Positions 51,730-64,000 of a stretch of DNA of 64,000 bases are shown piece after piece. Under the pieces are notes generated by a model. It was not told the origin of the DNA and did no database searches. It saw only the letters and a list, made by a program, of their open reading frames with translations. Source of the stretch: Symsagittifera roscoffensis (taxonomy: Eukaryota > Xenacoelomorpha > Acoela > Convolutidae); NCBI RefSeq assembly GCF_963678635.1, contig NC_087062.1:69472223-69536222 (forward strand). Direction: 5' to 3'. Made by a program: the position numbers and the translations under genes. Positions within the stretch are counted from its first letter, which is position 1. Each line of letters opens with the position of its first letter.

Positions 51730-52285
51730 AGTCTATGTAAACTGGACGTTTAATAGTTAGAAGACTTTACGAAACATTATCGCGCACTGAAACTTGTTCA
51801 AAATTAAAATGGGAAATCGAAAAGGTCAAATTTTGATTCCCATTTCGAAAGAAAATTACAAATTTTTTAAGATCTTTGCGGTTTTTTTTCCGAACAAACT
51901 TGGATCTGATTAGCCTTTTTTGACTGATTATTTTTTTTTCCAGCTCATCGGAACTGATCACCTGGTTTCAAGCTGAAGCTGACAATTTAATTGTGACTGT
52001 TTTTTTGTGAAATTATTTGGATTTGAAAATTGTCAATTTAGCCATTGAGTTGTGACAAAAATTTGAAATCAAGTTAAAACAAATTCTGAGCCCGAAAAAT
52101 TTGCTGCCCACGCGATAATGGTAAGAAGTATATGGCAAGGTTTTTGTCTAAAAATACTAAATCAACAATTTTCAAATCCCCATAACTTTGCAAAAACTTA
52201 ATCACAAACAAAACATCTTTTTCAATTAGAGCTTAATCTTAGAATTTTTCAGATGGTACAAGAAACTCCATTTAAGTACGGCTAG

Positions 52286-52526
52286 TTAGAAGTCGTAATC
52301 TGAACAAATATTCTTTCTTCAAAATTCGGAACAACAAATATAACACTAACAATCGGCATTATAATTATAACGCAAGCGTTCATGTGGACTGACAGTAAGT
52401 CGTAATCTGAAAAAAACTCCACACCGAGCGCAAACATAAATTCTTTCGACGAAATTCGGAACAACAAATATAACAGTAACAATCGTCATTATAATTATAA
52501 CGAAAGCGTTCATGTGGACTGACAGC
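52286..52526. repeat. Tandem duplication, about 130-bp period
   Basis: Both units contain 'ttcggaacaacaaatataac', 'cattataattataacg' and 'gcgttcatgtggactgacag', starting from R4-like sequence ('agtcgtaatctgaa'). Recent local duplication. Confidence 0.85.
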
Positions 52527-52599
52527 ATCACTGTGCTCCAGTGGTTAAACTCAAGTAGTTAGCAACCCACGTTCGTGGCAAACCGGATTAGAGAGATTC

Positions 52600-54160
52600 T
52601 GGAATGAACGACCGTAGACCAGAGGAATCTCAGCCGAGTCCTTAAAAACAAGCAGCTGAGTGAACGGGCCAAGTCTGCTGAACAATGTTGAAAGGTCTTT
52701 CAAGCCGAGCATAGAATTAATTAAAAAGATCCATCTGGCTGGTCCCGTTTGTGACCTTAAAGAAGGTTTAGAGCAGGCCTCTATGTTTTCAAACGTTGTA
52801 CAAAAAGAAAAACAACCATTTTATTTGCATGGAAAGAAATCAGCTAGTTTCGTAGACTCCAGCGAGTGGTTGCCTTCATGCTCAGACTCAGTCCGAAACA
52901 CCGGCACTGCCGCACTACAGTCAAGGTATTAACCACTCCGGTTGAATTAAAATCCGCCAAGCAACGACTTTTATTGCTTTCTCAAAAGGAATAATTTGAG
53001 ACGAAATATTTACTGCTGTCTTGCGACAAAACCATCGAAAAATCTAGTCTGCACCGTTTATTGGTCCTGCATTCCTCATTCGTTCAACAGGGCAAATTAG
53101 CCACCTAGTTAAAGCTGAATGTGACACAAAATACCCAATAATCCTTGAGGGAAGGCATATTCTGGGGAAATTGTTTGTAAGTGGTGTTCACTATCGCTAT
53201 CAGCACCAGTTCTTAGATTATTTGCGAGCTGTAATTCATATAAAGTTTGTAATCTTGAACTTTCGCTCCTTATTAAAGTCCATTGGAGTCCACTGCCTTA
53301 CATGTAGGAAGCGCAAAGCCTAAACCGTTACATCTCTGATGGCAGATCTTTCAGTTGAAAAGCTAGCCTCCCTTCACAAATTATGGTGTTGATTGTTTTG
53401 GACCTTTTTACGTCTCAATCAGGAGGAGTTATGAGAAACGAGGGTGCTTTCGTTTTACATGTTTGACCACAGGAGTTATACATATTGAGATTGTCTAATC
53501 CATGGACACGAGTTCGTGTGTAATGGGAATCGAAAGATTCGTTGACCGTCGCGGCACCCCATTATTAGTCATTTAGTCCGATAACGGCACCAACTTTGTA
53601 GTGGCCGAGAAAAATCTCGTATTCAATCGTGTTCAGTCGTGGAACGCACAAGCACCTCCAGAGTTGGCGAAAAAGAGTATTCAGTGGAAATTTAACCCCC
53701 AGCAGCCCTGCATCACGGTTGTTTTTGGAATCGTCTCGTTCGGTGTTCTAAGAGATTGTTTAACGCAAAAATAGAAAGTAAAAAACTCACAGCCGAAGTC
53801 CCTGAAACAACTTTCTGTATCGTAGAACAACCAATTAACGCTCGCCCTTTAACATCAGTAAGTGCAAGTCCGGATGGTTTTGAGGTGTTAACTCCTTATC
53901 ACTTTTTGTTTGGCCGAAATGGTACTAGTTTCCCTTCTCTCTTTCCAGGAGCACTTCGACCATCGAAAGCAATATATACGAGATCAAAGCTATGCTAACG
54001 CATCAATTGGTAGTCGTTGGTTTCGAGATTATGTGCCATCCCTGAATAAACGCAGTAAGTGGCACTCCGATAGTGACGTAAAACAGGTGATTTAGTGTGG
54101 ATTATTGACCAACGCAACTCAAGTGAACACTACCCTTTGGCTCTTATAAAAACCTTATTA
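52600..54160 (+). pseudogene. pol: BEL/Pao retrotransposon pol remnant (integrase and C-terminal region)
   Basis: Plus-strand translation in shifting frames gives, in order: WLPSC and GPSLLN-like linker blocks (52.66-52.93 kb); an integrase zinc region with YPIILEGRHILGKLFV and CLTCRKRKA (53.12-53.32 kb); a core with [28 protein letters not shown] and SDNGTNFVVAEKNL (53.4-53.62 kb); NARPLTSVSASPDGFEVLTP then YHFLFGR (53.84-53.92 kb); and YVPSLNKRSKWH (54.03-54.06 kb). These are the block patterns of BEL/Pao pol. Several stops and frameshifts show it is dead. Protease, most of RT and LTRs were not found. Confidence 0.85.
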
Positions 54161-55334
54161 ACGGAAAAGACAATATAGCCCGATCCGCCGTAGTCACCAC
54201 CCGCTCCGGGGAGCTAAATCGACCAGCAGTAAAACTTGCACCCGTTTCCGCGCCTTTGGGGGTGGACGATGTTAGCGCTTAAATTGATGACGTCATTATC
54301 TGCGAAAGTTAAAAAGCTTAAATCAGATTTTCTTAGACAAAAGTCCTTGAAACTACTGGTTTGTCTGATTAAGGTCAGTTTGCCATCAAAAATGTTTACA
54401 GTTTTTTGAGATTGTTGAGAACATCAGGTTTTTTAGATCCCGAGTCTTACAGGATACGAGAGTGCACCACAACAACAGTGGAACAAATAAATTAAATTAA
54501 ATAAGACTTCTTGCGGCCATACTGGATTTCGGCCATACTGGAGAACACGGTTTTGAGCAGATACCAGAAAGAATAATCTCAAGCCAGTTCAGGACATGAC
54601 ATGGTTTTTCTTTCATATTTTGTTTTAACTTCTTTGTTATTAAATTCAAACTTTTTATCTCTATTTTTGATAATTTTTTTTCTGTCGATTTTATTGTCAC
54701 TTGCTGCTGGTCGTCGCCTGATGCAATTTATGTTTTTTTTGCTGCTTCAAGTCGTTGCTGGGGACAATTTGCCGCTATGCCCTTTAATTTGTACCCGCCC
54801 CTGTTTGTATGCACTGAAATTTTTCAAAAAAATGAAATAAAAGTGAATCTTTTTAGAATAGCTTTCAAAAGCTAAAAAAGTGCGCTGCAATTCAATGTTG
54901 ACGTCAACGAGAACTTTTGGTTGTGAAAATGTGACCCAAAAAGATTTAACATTTAATATCACAGACATCAAGAAAAGCGCCTCCTATTAAACCATTTGTC
55001 GAAGAACTCAATTACAACAAAAGAACACAACAAAAATCAGCGCCATATTTCTCAGCGACAATGAACAAAAAAAGCTGACCCATATGACGCCATCACTTAA
55101 TCAATAGTTTTTTCCTGCTCTAAAAGGTAAGATGGAAAATTAATGTCTGAAGCAATCCACACTTAGTAAACCTTATTTTTTTGCAAACGTATCAAGAAAA
55201 ATCGCAACTCATTGGAGAAATCTACTACCGTAATAGCTGTAAGAGAGTGATTAAAAGATTCAGATTTATTGAACAACTTATCATTTGTTTGGCTCGGTTT
55301 GTGCGGTTTTTGTTAATTGTTTTTCAAATCAATA
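54161..55334. other. Flank of the BEL/Pao remnant, no features recognised
   Basis: Unassigned sequence. The open frames at 54.5-54.97 kb overlap on opposite strands and are low-complexity. Confidence 0.4.
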
Positions 55335-55665
55335 TATAAAGGTCCCCCTTTGTTCTAATTTGAGATATACATTTGTGGCTGACGGACTTTAAGTTTTTTC
55401 TAATCGCGGCTTGTGCGCCAATAATTACTAATTTTGAGGGGAAGCGCGCGCCGAACAAACGCGATTTTTCCATCATCAGTTTCCAAAAAATGCCTAAAAA
55501 TGCGTTTTTGCTCTGTCTCATCAAATTTTTGCCTGCGACGCAAAAAAACAGGGTCTATTCTAAAGCTTTTGGGAGAACTCGAAAACCACTTTGGTCAACC
55601 TAAAAAAGGTCGACAAAATTTTCGATTTTTTTGAAAACCCGTCTTTCCTCGAAAAAATTTTCTAT
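55335..55665 (-). mobile_element. hAT-type MITE copy, reverse orientation, ends eroded
   Basis: Reverse complement of the family interior: 'aggtccccctttgttc', 'ttactaattttgagggg', 'aagcgcgcgcc' and 'aaaaatgcctaaaaatgcg'. Terminal repeats are not intact. Confidence 0.7.
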
Positions 55666-58600
55666 AGCTGTAATTTCCTCAAATGCATTGACACCTGTTA
55701 CTTGATTTCAAACTAGACGCTAAACTTTTCTTAGCGTTTGAGAATTGTCTGAGAAGAATTTCTGAAGAAAAATGAAAAAAAAAATTCTTTTCAAAAAGTT
55801 AATCAGTTGTTCAGCTTAAAACTAGATCAAACTTACTCGGAACAATCAGAACTTTTTTCCTACTCCTGTAGTTTTGAATCATTTAACCAGCAAAACAGGG
55901 GAGTCTGTGTAATCCCTTTTTACCTCTCAAAATGTTAAGTACAAACCTGGCGCAAAAGAACGATATCGAAGATTCTCTGAGCAAATTTTAGTGTTCGCAC
56001 TTTCGATGAAAGTGAGGTGTTTATATACTTTACAGCCCAAATTATTTAAGAAAGTGCAGTATGGAATTGAACCTGGAACTTCGTTTTCCAAGCAGGTGTG
56101 CTACGCACTATATTAAATGCTCCTTGCACCTACATCGTCCAATGATTCATTAATTGTAATCAGCAGGTTATTGGTTCAGTTCGTGAACAGTATTTCGTGA
56201 AAGACTACTCAGTTCTAAAAACGACTGATGACTGAAAACGTAACTCGAATTAAAAAGGCCCTCTAATGCTCATGCACGTTCCAATTTGAAACCAGGCAAA
56301 CTAATCAGTCTAATTGGTTCTTCTTATGCTTATAAGATCCTTACACAGTCAAAATCTTATACTTCATCAAAATTTTACCCAGTCAGCAGTGCATTCAATT
56401 TATAAATCGAAGTTAATTAGTTGAATTTTTTCTTGCTAATTTCGATTCATTCTTTTTGCTCCGAGTTTCTGAGAAATTGACGGAATATTTGTGCTCGTAG
56501 TGTTTTTTTCTCCAGACAAATTTCGATTTCGCAAAAGTTTTTTTTATATCATTTGAGATAAACAGCTAGCATCATATTTCATTTTTTGATTTATTAGCGG
56601 TGAATGCTTGTATATCAGAAATAATTTCAAAATGAATGTACTGAATTTGATTTAACTGAAATAATACTTGATGTAACTCGGTTTAAATGATATAGTACTA
56701 GATGCAAAGGTTTGCCTTTATACTTCACATAGCGCGTGGTGAAAAGACTTAATGAAAGTTTAATTTTGATTTTAATTTTTGAAAACTTCACAAAACTTTC
56801 AAACTAAAAAATATGAAACAATTTGTCATGAAAAAATATTTCATTGAAGTTTTGAGCAGACCTGAAATAAGCAGATTCTCGAATTAAAATATTTTAAATA
56901 TAGAGAGCTGCCTCTAGATGCCCATGACTTACGAACACCGAGCGCCTATCCAGTGCATATTTTACTCTCGTGATGGAAAAACAATGAAAAGACGCATGAG
57001 ATTCTTAGGGAGGGAATCTGATCATCAAAAAATTTCATTTGACCTAACTTGTACTCAATTTATCAATTACCCCATGGTAAACTTATTGTTGTTTATCACT
57101 CAAATTGGGGAAACACAAGAGTACGTCTCGTTCAGTACTGTAATCAGCAGGTTATTGGCTCACTCATAGTGGTTAGTAAAAAAACTAAATAGTTCTAGAG
57201 ACGACTGACGACTAAAAGGCTATAACTAAAACGACAGAAGAAACCATTATACAATTCACTCCTCATAATCAAAGCAGTATTTGATATTCAAAAAATCAGC
57301 AAACAAAATCAAAAAGTTGGATAATTAAAACTGTTAATTGGAGTCTTTCGAGTGTTTCTCTGGCAAAAAACGGAAAAAACAACTTTAAAAAACAAAACTC
57401 TTCAAAATCAAATAGTTTTTCCCTTAATTAAAAGTTGCTTGTTATCTGTTAACATTTTTTATCCCAGTAAATATTGGTATTTTTTTGCAATAAATTTAGC
57501 GCGCAAAAAAATAAAGTTTTTCATCAAAATACCCAGTATTTTTGAATAACTTTAAGAAAAATGCTCGCATGCTAAAGTTTTTAAATCGAGAAACTTATGA
57601 GGGTTTTTCTAATGTTCAAAGGGAGCCCATAAAAGTATCTGGTTTGATTCAAAAGAAGTTGAAATTTATAAAATCCTACCCTCTCATTAATATTTTCAAC
57701 TTTCCTGCAAATAAGCAGGCAAAATGGATGTCAAGAACAATTTTACATATGCAGTTTTTCAGGATGTTTGCAAGCTGCACCAACATTTTGATTTGTTAAT
57801 TGCTTAAATCAAATCTTCTTTTAACGTTAAAAATCAATGTTCTCAAGTTATTAACCTTTGATTAAGTAGGCTAACGAGGGCTCGGAATTTTTTAACAAAA
57901 AGCCTCTTAAACTAGAGGCAATAAAAGTTTTTGTAAAAAGCACTGATTTGTTTTTTCTTAAAAAATTGATCTGTTGCCGTTGTTTTTTTGTTGTACTTTG
58001 ATTGATTTAGTTTTTTTAGACAGTAGCTTAGAATGTCAACTTTTTGAGCCAATTTCGATATTTTTAAATTCGAATTAGTATTTTCGGTAAAACTCAAAGT
58101 TTTTCTGTACAAGTATCTGATTTGGGCTAGATAAGATGTGCTCATATGAAAAAATCTTAACAAGAATAAAATTCATCTAGAATTTTTTTGGCAGAATTTT
58201 TGGTTGTTCTAAAGAAAACGACATAACTTTATACTTGAAGTATTTTTCGCATTCAGGCCATTTTTGACTTAGATGGAGTTAGACATGTTTTAGACTGGAG
58301 TGAGCTCTTAATCAACCAGCATAGTCCTTTTAATTTATTTTATTAACGTAATTTTTATGATTCATCTAAATTCATTGATACCATCCATGAGCTGAAAATT
58401 ACAAAAGGCTTTTTTTGATTGCTTAAACTGATTTTAAAAAAATTATTCGATGCGCTATAGATTGTTTTGCATTTAACATAGGCTATAGAGGAAAGTTGTT
58501 AAATTTTTTAAATAACTGGAGAGCAAAATCAGGTACCGCGAAAACCCGTCGCAAGTAACAAAGGGTTAAATGTTATCAAAACCTCTTCAGTTATAAGATT

Positions 58601-58860
58601 GTTACGCAAAACCCTTCAAATTAAATTGGTGTCAAAAAAAATGTCGACAGTTTTATATGTTTTGAACTGTTGTTATGGCGATTTCAAACTTCAACGTTTT
58701 AGTACCTTAGTTCGGAAACTCTTCAAGCTAATCCTTATTAATTTGTAAGTTTTTCCCAATTACGTGAAATTATTTTAACACAAAAAAAGAGCATAGAACC
58801 ACATAACTCTGCTGAAAAGTATCCATAGTCCGCTCACACATCTACCTTTTATTGATTTTA
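55666..58860. other. AT-rich flank without recognisable genes
   Basis: Only short ORFs. One reverse R4 fragment is likely near 56455-56530 ('gacggaatatttgtgctcg'). Nothing else seen. Confidence 0.5.
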
Positions 58861-59345
58861 TCTTTTCGATTTTCAAATGATGACGGAATATTTGTGCTCT
58901 GGGTATTTTTTCTCAGTTTTTGAGTGTTTTTTACGGTTTTCTGAATGACCGAAGCAATTTTTTGAAGCACTAGCCTTATGCCATGAGCTCAAAAAAAAAT
59001 TTCTGCGATTTATAAGTTAAGTTTTTGGGTTCTGAAGTTTGCCAGCTTCACAAATTTCAGGACGCTTGAACCGGCAAAACGGTTCATCAATTTTGTATTA
59101 ACGCGTAGCGATCTAAACCGCCTCAGAAATTTCCTAAATTTAATTTGAGGCTAGTTGATTGGCCCGAATAACGGTAACTAAAAGAGAAAGATATCATTTT
59201 GTAGACAAATTGGCAAGTGGCGGAAATTTCATAAAAGCAGTTGAAGTTTTCAAGTATTTCTTGGAACGAATTTGAAAAACTACTTCAGACTTTAATAGAA
59301 ACAGAGTAGTAGTTCAGAGTTTTGCCCTGATGCGAGCAGTCTTGA
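58860..59345 (-). repeat. R4 repeat copy, reverse orientation, diverged
   Basis: 'gacggaatatttgtgctctg' at 58883 and 'ttgccctgatgcgagcagtc' at 59322 are the reverse complements of the two R4 ends, in the expected order and about 460 bp apart. Confidence 0.65.
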
Positions 59346-59889
59346 TTGACTTTGTGTAGTACCAAGAAAGGATATCGTAACAAGAAAGGAATCAGGATGA
59401 CGCCGGATGTAATTACTCTGAACGAGTCAGCAATAGAAACCTTGAACAATGGGTAAGCAAAACTTTTGAAAAAATTTCTGTTTAATTACTATGATGATTT
59501 TTCTAGAATAGATAATCCATTCATACTCCACACAATGAATAGATAATCCACACAATGAAAAGATGATACTCTTACAGTCATAATATTTAGTACACAGTTA
59601 AAAATTGACACTCCTATTGTGTTTTAATATCGGTTACTCTCAATTGCAGATCATCACATTTTTTAGAATTTTTTTTCTATAAAATGACAAGATGAATCTT
59701 TTTACTTATTCCGCCCAAAAATCAACATTTCAACATTTTGAACTAAGACTACTTTTTTTTTTCAGTTTGATTGGCTACAATTAAAACGTTCGCATTTGTT
59801 TTAACAAAACGAATCAGTCCGATCAGTTTTTTGCTCTCTGTATTCATACATTGAATACTACAAATTAGCAGCATTTGGAAATTCGGGCT

Positions 59890-61253
59890 GAATTAGTAAG
59901 AAGACCCGACAAAATTAAGGTTCCCAAAATTATGAATATCATTTTTCCTAAATAGAACTTTTAAGTAGAAACCAAATGAAAACTTTCATCCGCTTATGCC
60001 CTCCCTTATTTTTCCAGCCCTTAAATATTCCGGAAAAAACCATCATATTTGTGGGAATTCATTAGTACCAAAATGAAAAATCAGTATCATTTGTAACAAA
60101 TTAAAAAATCAATTGCCTTAGTAGCAAAAGCAACCAGTCGGCCAAGGACTAGTTAGCCGATTTTTTTAGGCTCTTGGCTTAAGGTCTCCGGTAGTCGCGC
60201 TATGCGCGCGTCGTCCCTTTGCGACCATAACTGGCTCTTGTTTTTTTTAAAGAGTCCTATCCTCTGTTGGTAAGCTCGCATTACGTTTGAAAGATTGCGG
60301 CGGTCACTGTTCTGCTGTTTAGTTTTTTGCTGTTTGAACAGCAGAACACTAAGATAATAATTCTTTGGTTCACAATTCCGACCAGTCAGAAATCGAGTTG
60401 AATATTTCTGGTACAAGTTGGACCGATTTTTCAGTTTGATTTAAATGAGCGTTGGTACAAGTGGTACATCATCAATTATCTAAATTCGAAACATTAGGTC
60501 GTTTGCTGGATGCCAGTATAATTGCGAGAAAGGGGTCTTTTCGATTATACACCCTAAAATTGGAAAAAATGAAATGAAAATTACTAGGAAAGGCACTTAA
60601 TTATTATGGGACTGGCAAACACGAAACATTTGAGGTGTAAAACAGTGAAACTTTGTTTGAAAAATGTAATTTTTTTTCATCATTTAGGGGGGGGGTTTCA
60701 AACAAAGAGACCCCGAGAAAGTGTAGCAAACTTATGTTAAGATTTCAAAAAGGGTAGAAAAATGGAAAATGGGGAAAATGTAGAAGAACTAAATGTAACC
60801 GATATTTGTAACTAAAAATTCATTGTCGGAACTAGTTAGGACATGTGAAAAACTACTAGTTTGGTCTAATACTGTATGTTGTTTTTTTTTGAAAAATCTA
60901 TTACAATTTTTTTTTGAATTGCTGTATTAGAAAGTCCCAGAAACGTTTAACTTTGTGAAAAAAGTTAAGTAACACAGAATAAATCAAGCATTTTTCTTAC
61001 AAAAAAGTATGAAAGAATGTGATTATTGTATTTGCTTTCGTGGTAATTTTTGAGTAATTTCAGTCAGGCCCTAAAAAAACAGAAAAGCTTACTGTAAAAT
61101 TTTTCAAACGTTTTCTCTAGGTCAACCACATGAGTTTTTCCAGCTCTCTCAAAACAATAATTATTTTGTCAAATTGTTTTTAAAAATTGTGATCAACTTT
61201 TGGCGAGCAATCAACACAAGCTTTAACAAGTGACCCAACACTTTCAACAACCT
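59890..61253 (+). repeat. 1.36-kb direct repeat, left copy
   Basis: Almost identical to 62640-64000 (offset 2750), differing by scattered substitutions and homopolymer lengths. It includes the R3-type core at about 60.25-60.33 kb ('gagtcctatcctctgttgg', 'gcggcggtcactgttctgc') also seen at 6.3 kb. Either a tandem segmental duplication or the direct ends of a mobile element. Confidence 0.9.
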
Positions 61254-61561
61254 CCCCATCCTGGTGATCAATCACACCTGGTGATAATTTTTGTGGAGTT
61301 CTTGGGTAAAGTTGACATAACGGCTCCAATGAGGGAGGGTTACATAAATGATCGAGAAATTGAAATTGAAAACAATTATAAAGTATGGAGCTCTAAGGCA
61401 ATGTAGAATTCAGATAAACAATGCTTAGCAAAGCCTAGTGACAAAACGCTGTTCCAGTGTCATTTTGCCAGCAGGTTTCACTAATAATTTCTGGGTTGTA
61501 GACCTTGTTAATCAAATCCAAAAAGCCATCAAAGATAAAGTCATGTTCAAATAAAATTTTC

Positions 61562-61984
61562 TTAAATCCAAAGACAAACTGTGAAATCAAGCGGCAAAAC
61601 CAAACTTGATGACGAGTGTGGGATCGGTGATTGTAGTAGTTTTCCGGCAAATTCAGATTCCCCCAATCTATAGTCTCTCTGCTCACCCAACCTTGGCTCA
61701 CGAGCCATGTCGTGTCCCGAAATCTTCCCACGTCGCCATCTCATGATACTCTTTCGGTCCCTTCCGGCGGTACCGGACTCGCCGTTGGCCAGCATTAACA
61801 TTAATTCCATGAGGTGGTCCCAAGGACCCTCTCTTGCCATTGCTATCAAGAGTGCGATATTGAACATCGCCAGCTCGGGGTCCTCCAAACCAAAGTGGCA
61901 ATCCAGCAGACGCTGGTAAACCTCGTGCAGAGCAGTTCCTAGGCTGGATAAGACAAAATCCATAAAATCGTTGGTGGTACTCAT
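61562..61984 (-). CDS. Unassigned ORF between the direct repeats
   Basis: 140 residues from an ATG in a fair context (AAGATGA). The sequence is less AT-rich than its surroundings. Residues 1-65 are amphipathic-helical (MSTTNDFMDFVLSSLGTALH then EVYQRLLDCHFGLEDPELAM), followed by a basic Gly/Arg part. No domain recognised. The frame may leave by splicing after about residue 70-95, since the last third looks non-protein. It may be an exon, a captured gene or a gag-like fragment. An overlapping 121-codon frame (62063-61698) reads the same DNA and is less protein-like. Confidence 0.4.
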   Translation of the reverse strand: MSTTNDFMDFVLSSLGTALHEVYQRLLDCHFGLEDPELAMFNIALLIAMAREGPWDHLMELMLMLANGESGTAGRDRKSIMRWRRGKISGHDMAREPRLGEQRDYRLGESEFAGKLLQSPIPHSSSSLVLPLDFTVCLWI

Positions 61985-62639
61985 CTTCTCGTTCGCTTAG
62001 TTTTCTCGTGTAGTGTTTAAACACAGTAAACTGGTCTATTAGATCGTGATTGAACTCAGACACTCCTATACAAAACGTTTTATCTCAACAAAAACAACAT
62101 TCATAAATTTTTTTTACAACAGTCCGTTGAAATCTTTCTTGAAATCTTTTGATCTAAATATTTTGATCTAAAAGTTAGTGCCCGGGTGGATCTTTCACCT
62201 TTTTTTTATGTCAATTTAAAATCACCTATGCTGTCACCTATGCGTCTGGAGTAGTCGAGTCTACGTTACATCATCAAAACACATTCACTAGTGCTTATAA
62301 CTCTCTGGGATGTAGTTTTCTCCTGTTGGCATCATAAACTGTTTAGGAAAGCGAGTTCACTTCCATTTCAAACAAGAAATCTCTGTGTCGAGTTAGTTCT
62401 AGCACTAAGCTCTCAGGATTCACGTGTTGCCTATCGGTGGCCTTGGTTGACAAAATCACACGTATTTCCCCGGTATTTCTGATGCAGCAGGGGGCAGCGC
62501 TATCATTCCTCCTACAGCAGACCTTTGTTTCCGGTATCACCGGTAAAATTTGGTTTTCTTGTATTCGCTTATAAGTCGGCCGCTAGCGCCGATTTGAAAC
62601 TTACATCCTTTGTTATTGCTATGTTATTGTATCATGGTC

Positions 62640-64000
62640 GAATTAGTAAGAAGACCCGACCAAATTAAGGTTCCCAAAATTATGAATATCATTTTTCCCA
62701 AATAGAACTTTTAAGTAGAAACCAAAAGAAAACTTTCATCCGCTTATGCCCTCCCTTATTTTTCCAGCCCTTAAATATTCCGGAAAAAACCATGATCATA
62801 TTTGTGGGAATTCATAAGTACCAAAATGAAAAATCAGTATCATTTGTAACAAATTAAAAAATCAATTGCCTTAGTAGCAAAAGCAACCAGTCGGTCAAGG
62901 ACTAGTTAGCCGATTATTTTAGGCTCTTGGCTTAAGGTCTCCGGTAGTCGCGCTATGCGCGCGTCGTCCCTTTGCGACCATAACTGGCTCTTGTTTTTTG
63001 TAAAGAGTCCTATCCTCTGTTGATGAGCTCGCATTACGTTTGAAAGACTGCGGCGGTCACTGTTCTGCTGTTTAGTTTTTTGCTGTTTGAACAGCAGAAC
63101 ACTAAAATAATAATTCTTTGGTTCACAATTCGACCAACCAGAAATCGAGTTGAATATTTCCGGTACACGTTGGACCAATTTTTCAGTTTGATTTAAATGA
63201 GCGTTGGTACAAGTGGTACATCATCAATTATCTAAATTCGAAACACTAGGTCGTTTGCTGGATGCCAGTATAATTGCGAGAAAGGGGTCTTTCGATTATA
63301 CACCCTAAAATTGGAAAAAATGAAATGAAAATTACTAGGAAAGGCACTTAATTATTATGGGACTGGTAAACACGAAACATTTGAGGTGTAAAACAGTGAA
63401 ACTTTGTTTGAAAAATTGTAATTTTTTTTCATCATTTAGGGGGGGGGTTTCAAACAAAGAGACCCCGAAAAAGTATAGCAAACTTATGTTAAGATTTCAA
63501 AAAGGGTAGAAAAATGGAAAATGGGAAAATGTAGAAGAACTAAATGTAACCGATATTTGTAACTAAAAATTCATTGTCGGAACTAGTTAGGACATGTGAA
63601 AAACTACTAGTTTGGTCTAATACTGTATGTTGTTTTTTTTTAAAAATCTATTTAAATTTTTTTTTGAAATGCTTTATTAGAAAGTCCCAAAAACCTTTAA
63701 CTTTGTGAAAAAAGCTAAGTAACACAGAATAAATCAAGCATTTTTCTTACAAAATTATGAAAGAATGTGATTATTGTATTTGCTTTCGTGGTAATTTTTG
63801 AGTAATTTCAGTCAGGCCCTAAAAAACAGAAAAGCTTACTGTAAAATTTTTTAAACGTTTTCTCTAGGTCAACCACATGAGTTTTTCCAGCTCTCTCAAA
63901 ACAATAATTATTTTGTCAAATTGTTTTTAAAAATTGTGATCACCTTTTGGCGAGCAATCAACACAAGCTTTAACAAGTGACCCAACACTTTCAACAACCT
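62640..64000 (+). repeat. 1.36-kb direct repeat, right copy, runs off the window
   Basis: Partner of 59890-61253. The match still holds at the last base of the window, so the true length is unknown. Confidence 0.9.

Noticed and set aside
53756..53998. An independent 80-codon gene
   Set aside because: It is the C-terminal block of the dead BEL/Pao pol, not a separate gene.
59890..64000. Calling the 1.36-kb direct repeats LTRs
   Set aside because: They do not begin with TG, the right end is outside the window, and no primer site, polypurine tract or pol lies between them. Left as a direct repeat.

Overview
The window is an AT-rich stretch of an invertebrate metazoan nuclear genome. It holds spliced exons with AG acceptors, introns full of MITEs and retroelement remnants, and one 200-base assembly gap. 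There are no prokaryotic signals and no rRNA or tRNA that I can see. I cannot name the species. Two apparent GC-AG introns in the host gene are a mild taxonomic hint only.

Host gene (+ strand, about 3351-47118). At least fourteen exons can be joined in a consistent reading phase, mostly phase 1. They encode a cell-surface receptor-like protein: two micro-exons, a Cys-rich fibronectin-type-II-like module, about five fibronectin type III modules, one transmembrane helix, and a tyrosine-rich cytoplasmic tail with an NPIF motif that ends at 47118. The start and signal peptide were not found and may lie upstream of the window.

Giant LTR retroelement (8353-27651, - strand, 19.3 kb). It sits antisense in one intron of the host gene. 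It has 1155-bp LTRs that are about 98% alike by eye, a 4-bp target duplication (CTAT) and a polypurine tract. In its own 5' to 3' order it carries: a 2.3-kb leader full of GTTTCAG motifs; two small paralogous ORFs; gag; a textbook -1 frameshift site (TTTAAAC followed at once by the gag stop); a Ty3/gypsy-type pol (protease, RT, RNase H, integrase); an envelope glycoprotein gene broken into four frames; seven or eight more small ORFs, most of which look like one expanded family of 77-97 residues; three tandem paralogues with RING-type zinc fingers interleaved with them; and a basic, coiled-coil 230-residue protein next to the 3' LTR. The accessory ORFs are packed bacterium-style, with gaps of 1-20 nt or short overlaps. 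This accessory block is the most unusual content of the window. Several coding breaks fall in homopolymers of 8-10 bases, so some may be assembly errors.

Rest of the window. Introns and the 3' flank (47-64 kb) hold a hAT-type MITE family with 8-bp target duplications, a 921-bp solo-LTR-like insertion nested in another repeat, a 0.5-kb near-perfect palindrome, a 336-bp tandem repeat next to the gap, remnants of a BEL/Pao pol and of a non-LTR reverse transcriptase, and a 1.36-kb direct repeat (59.9 and 62.6 kb) flanking a single-copy segment with one plausible ORF.
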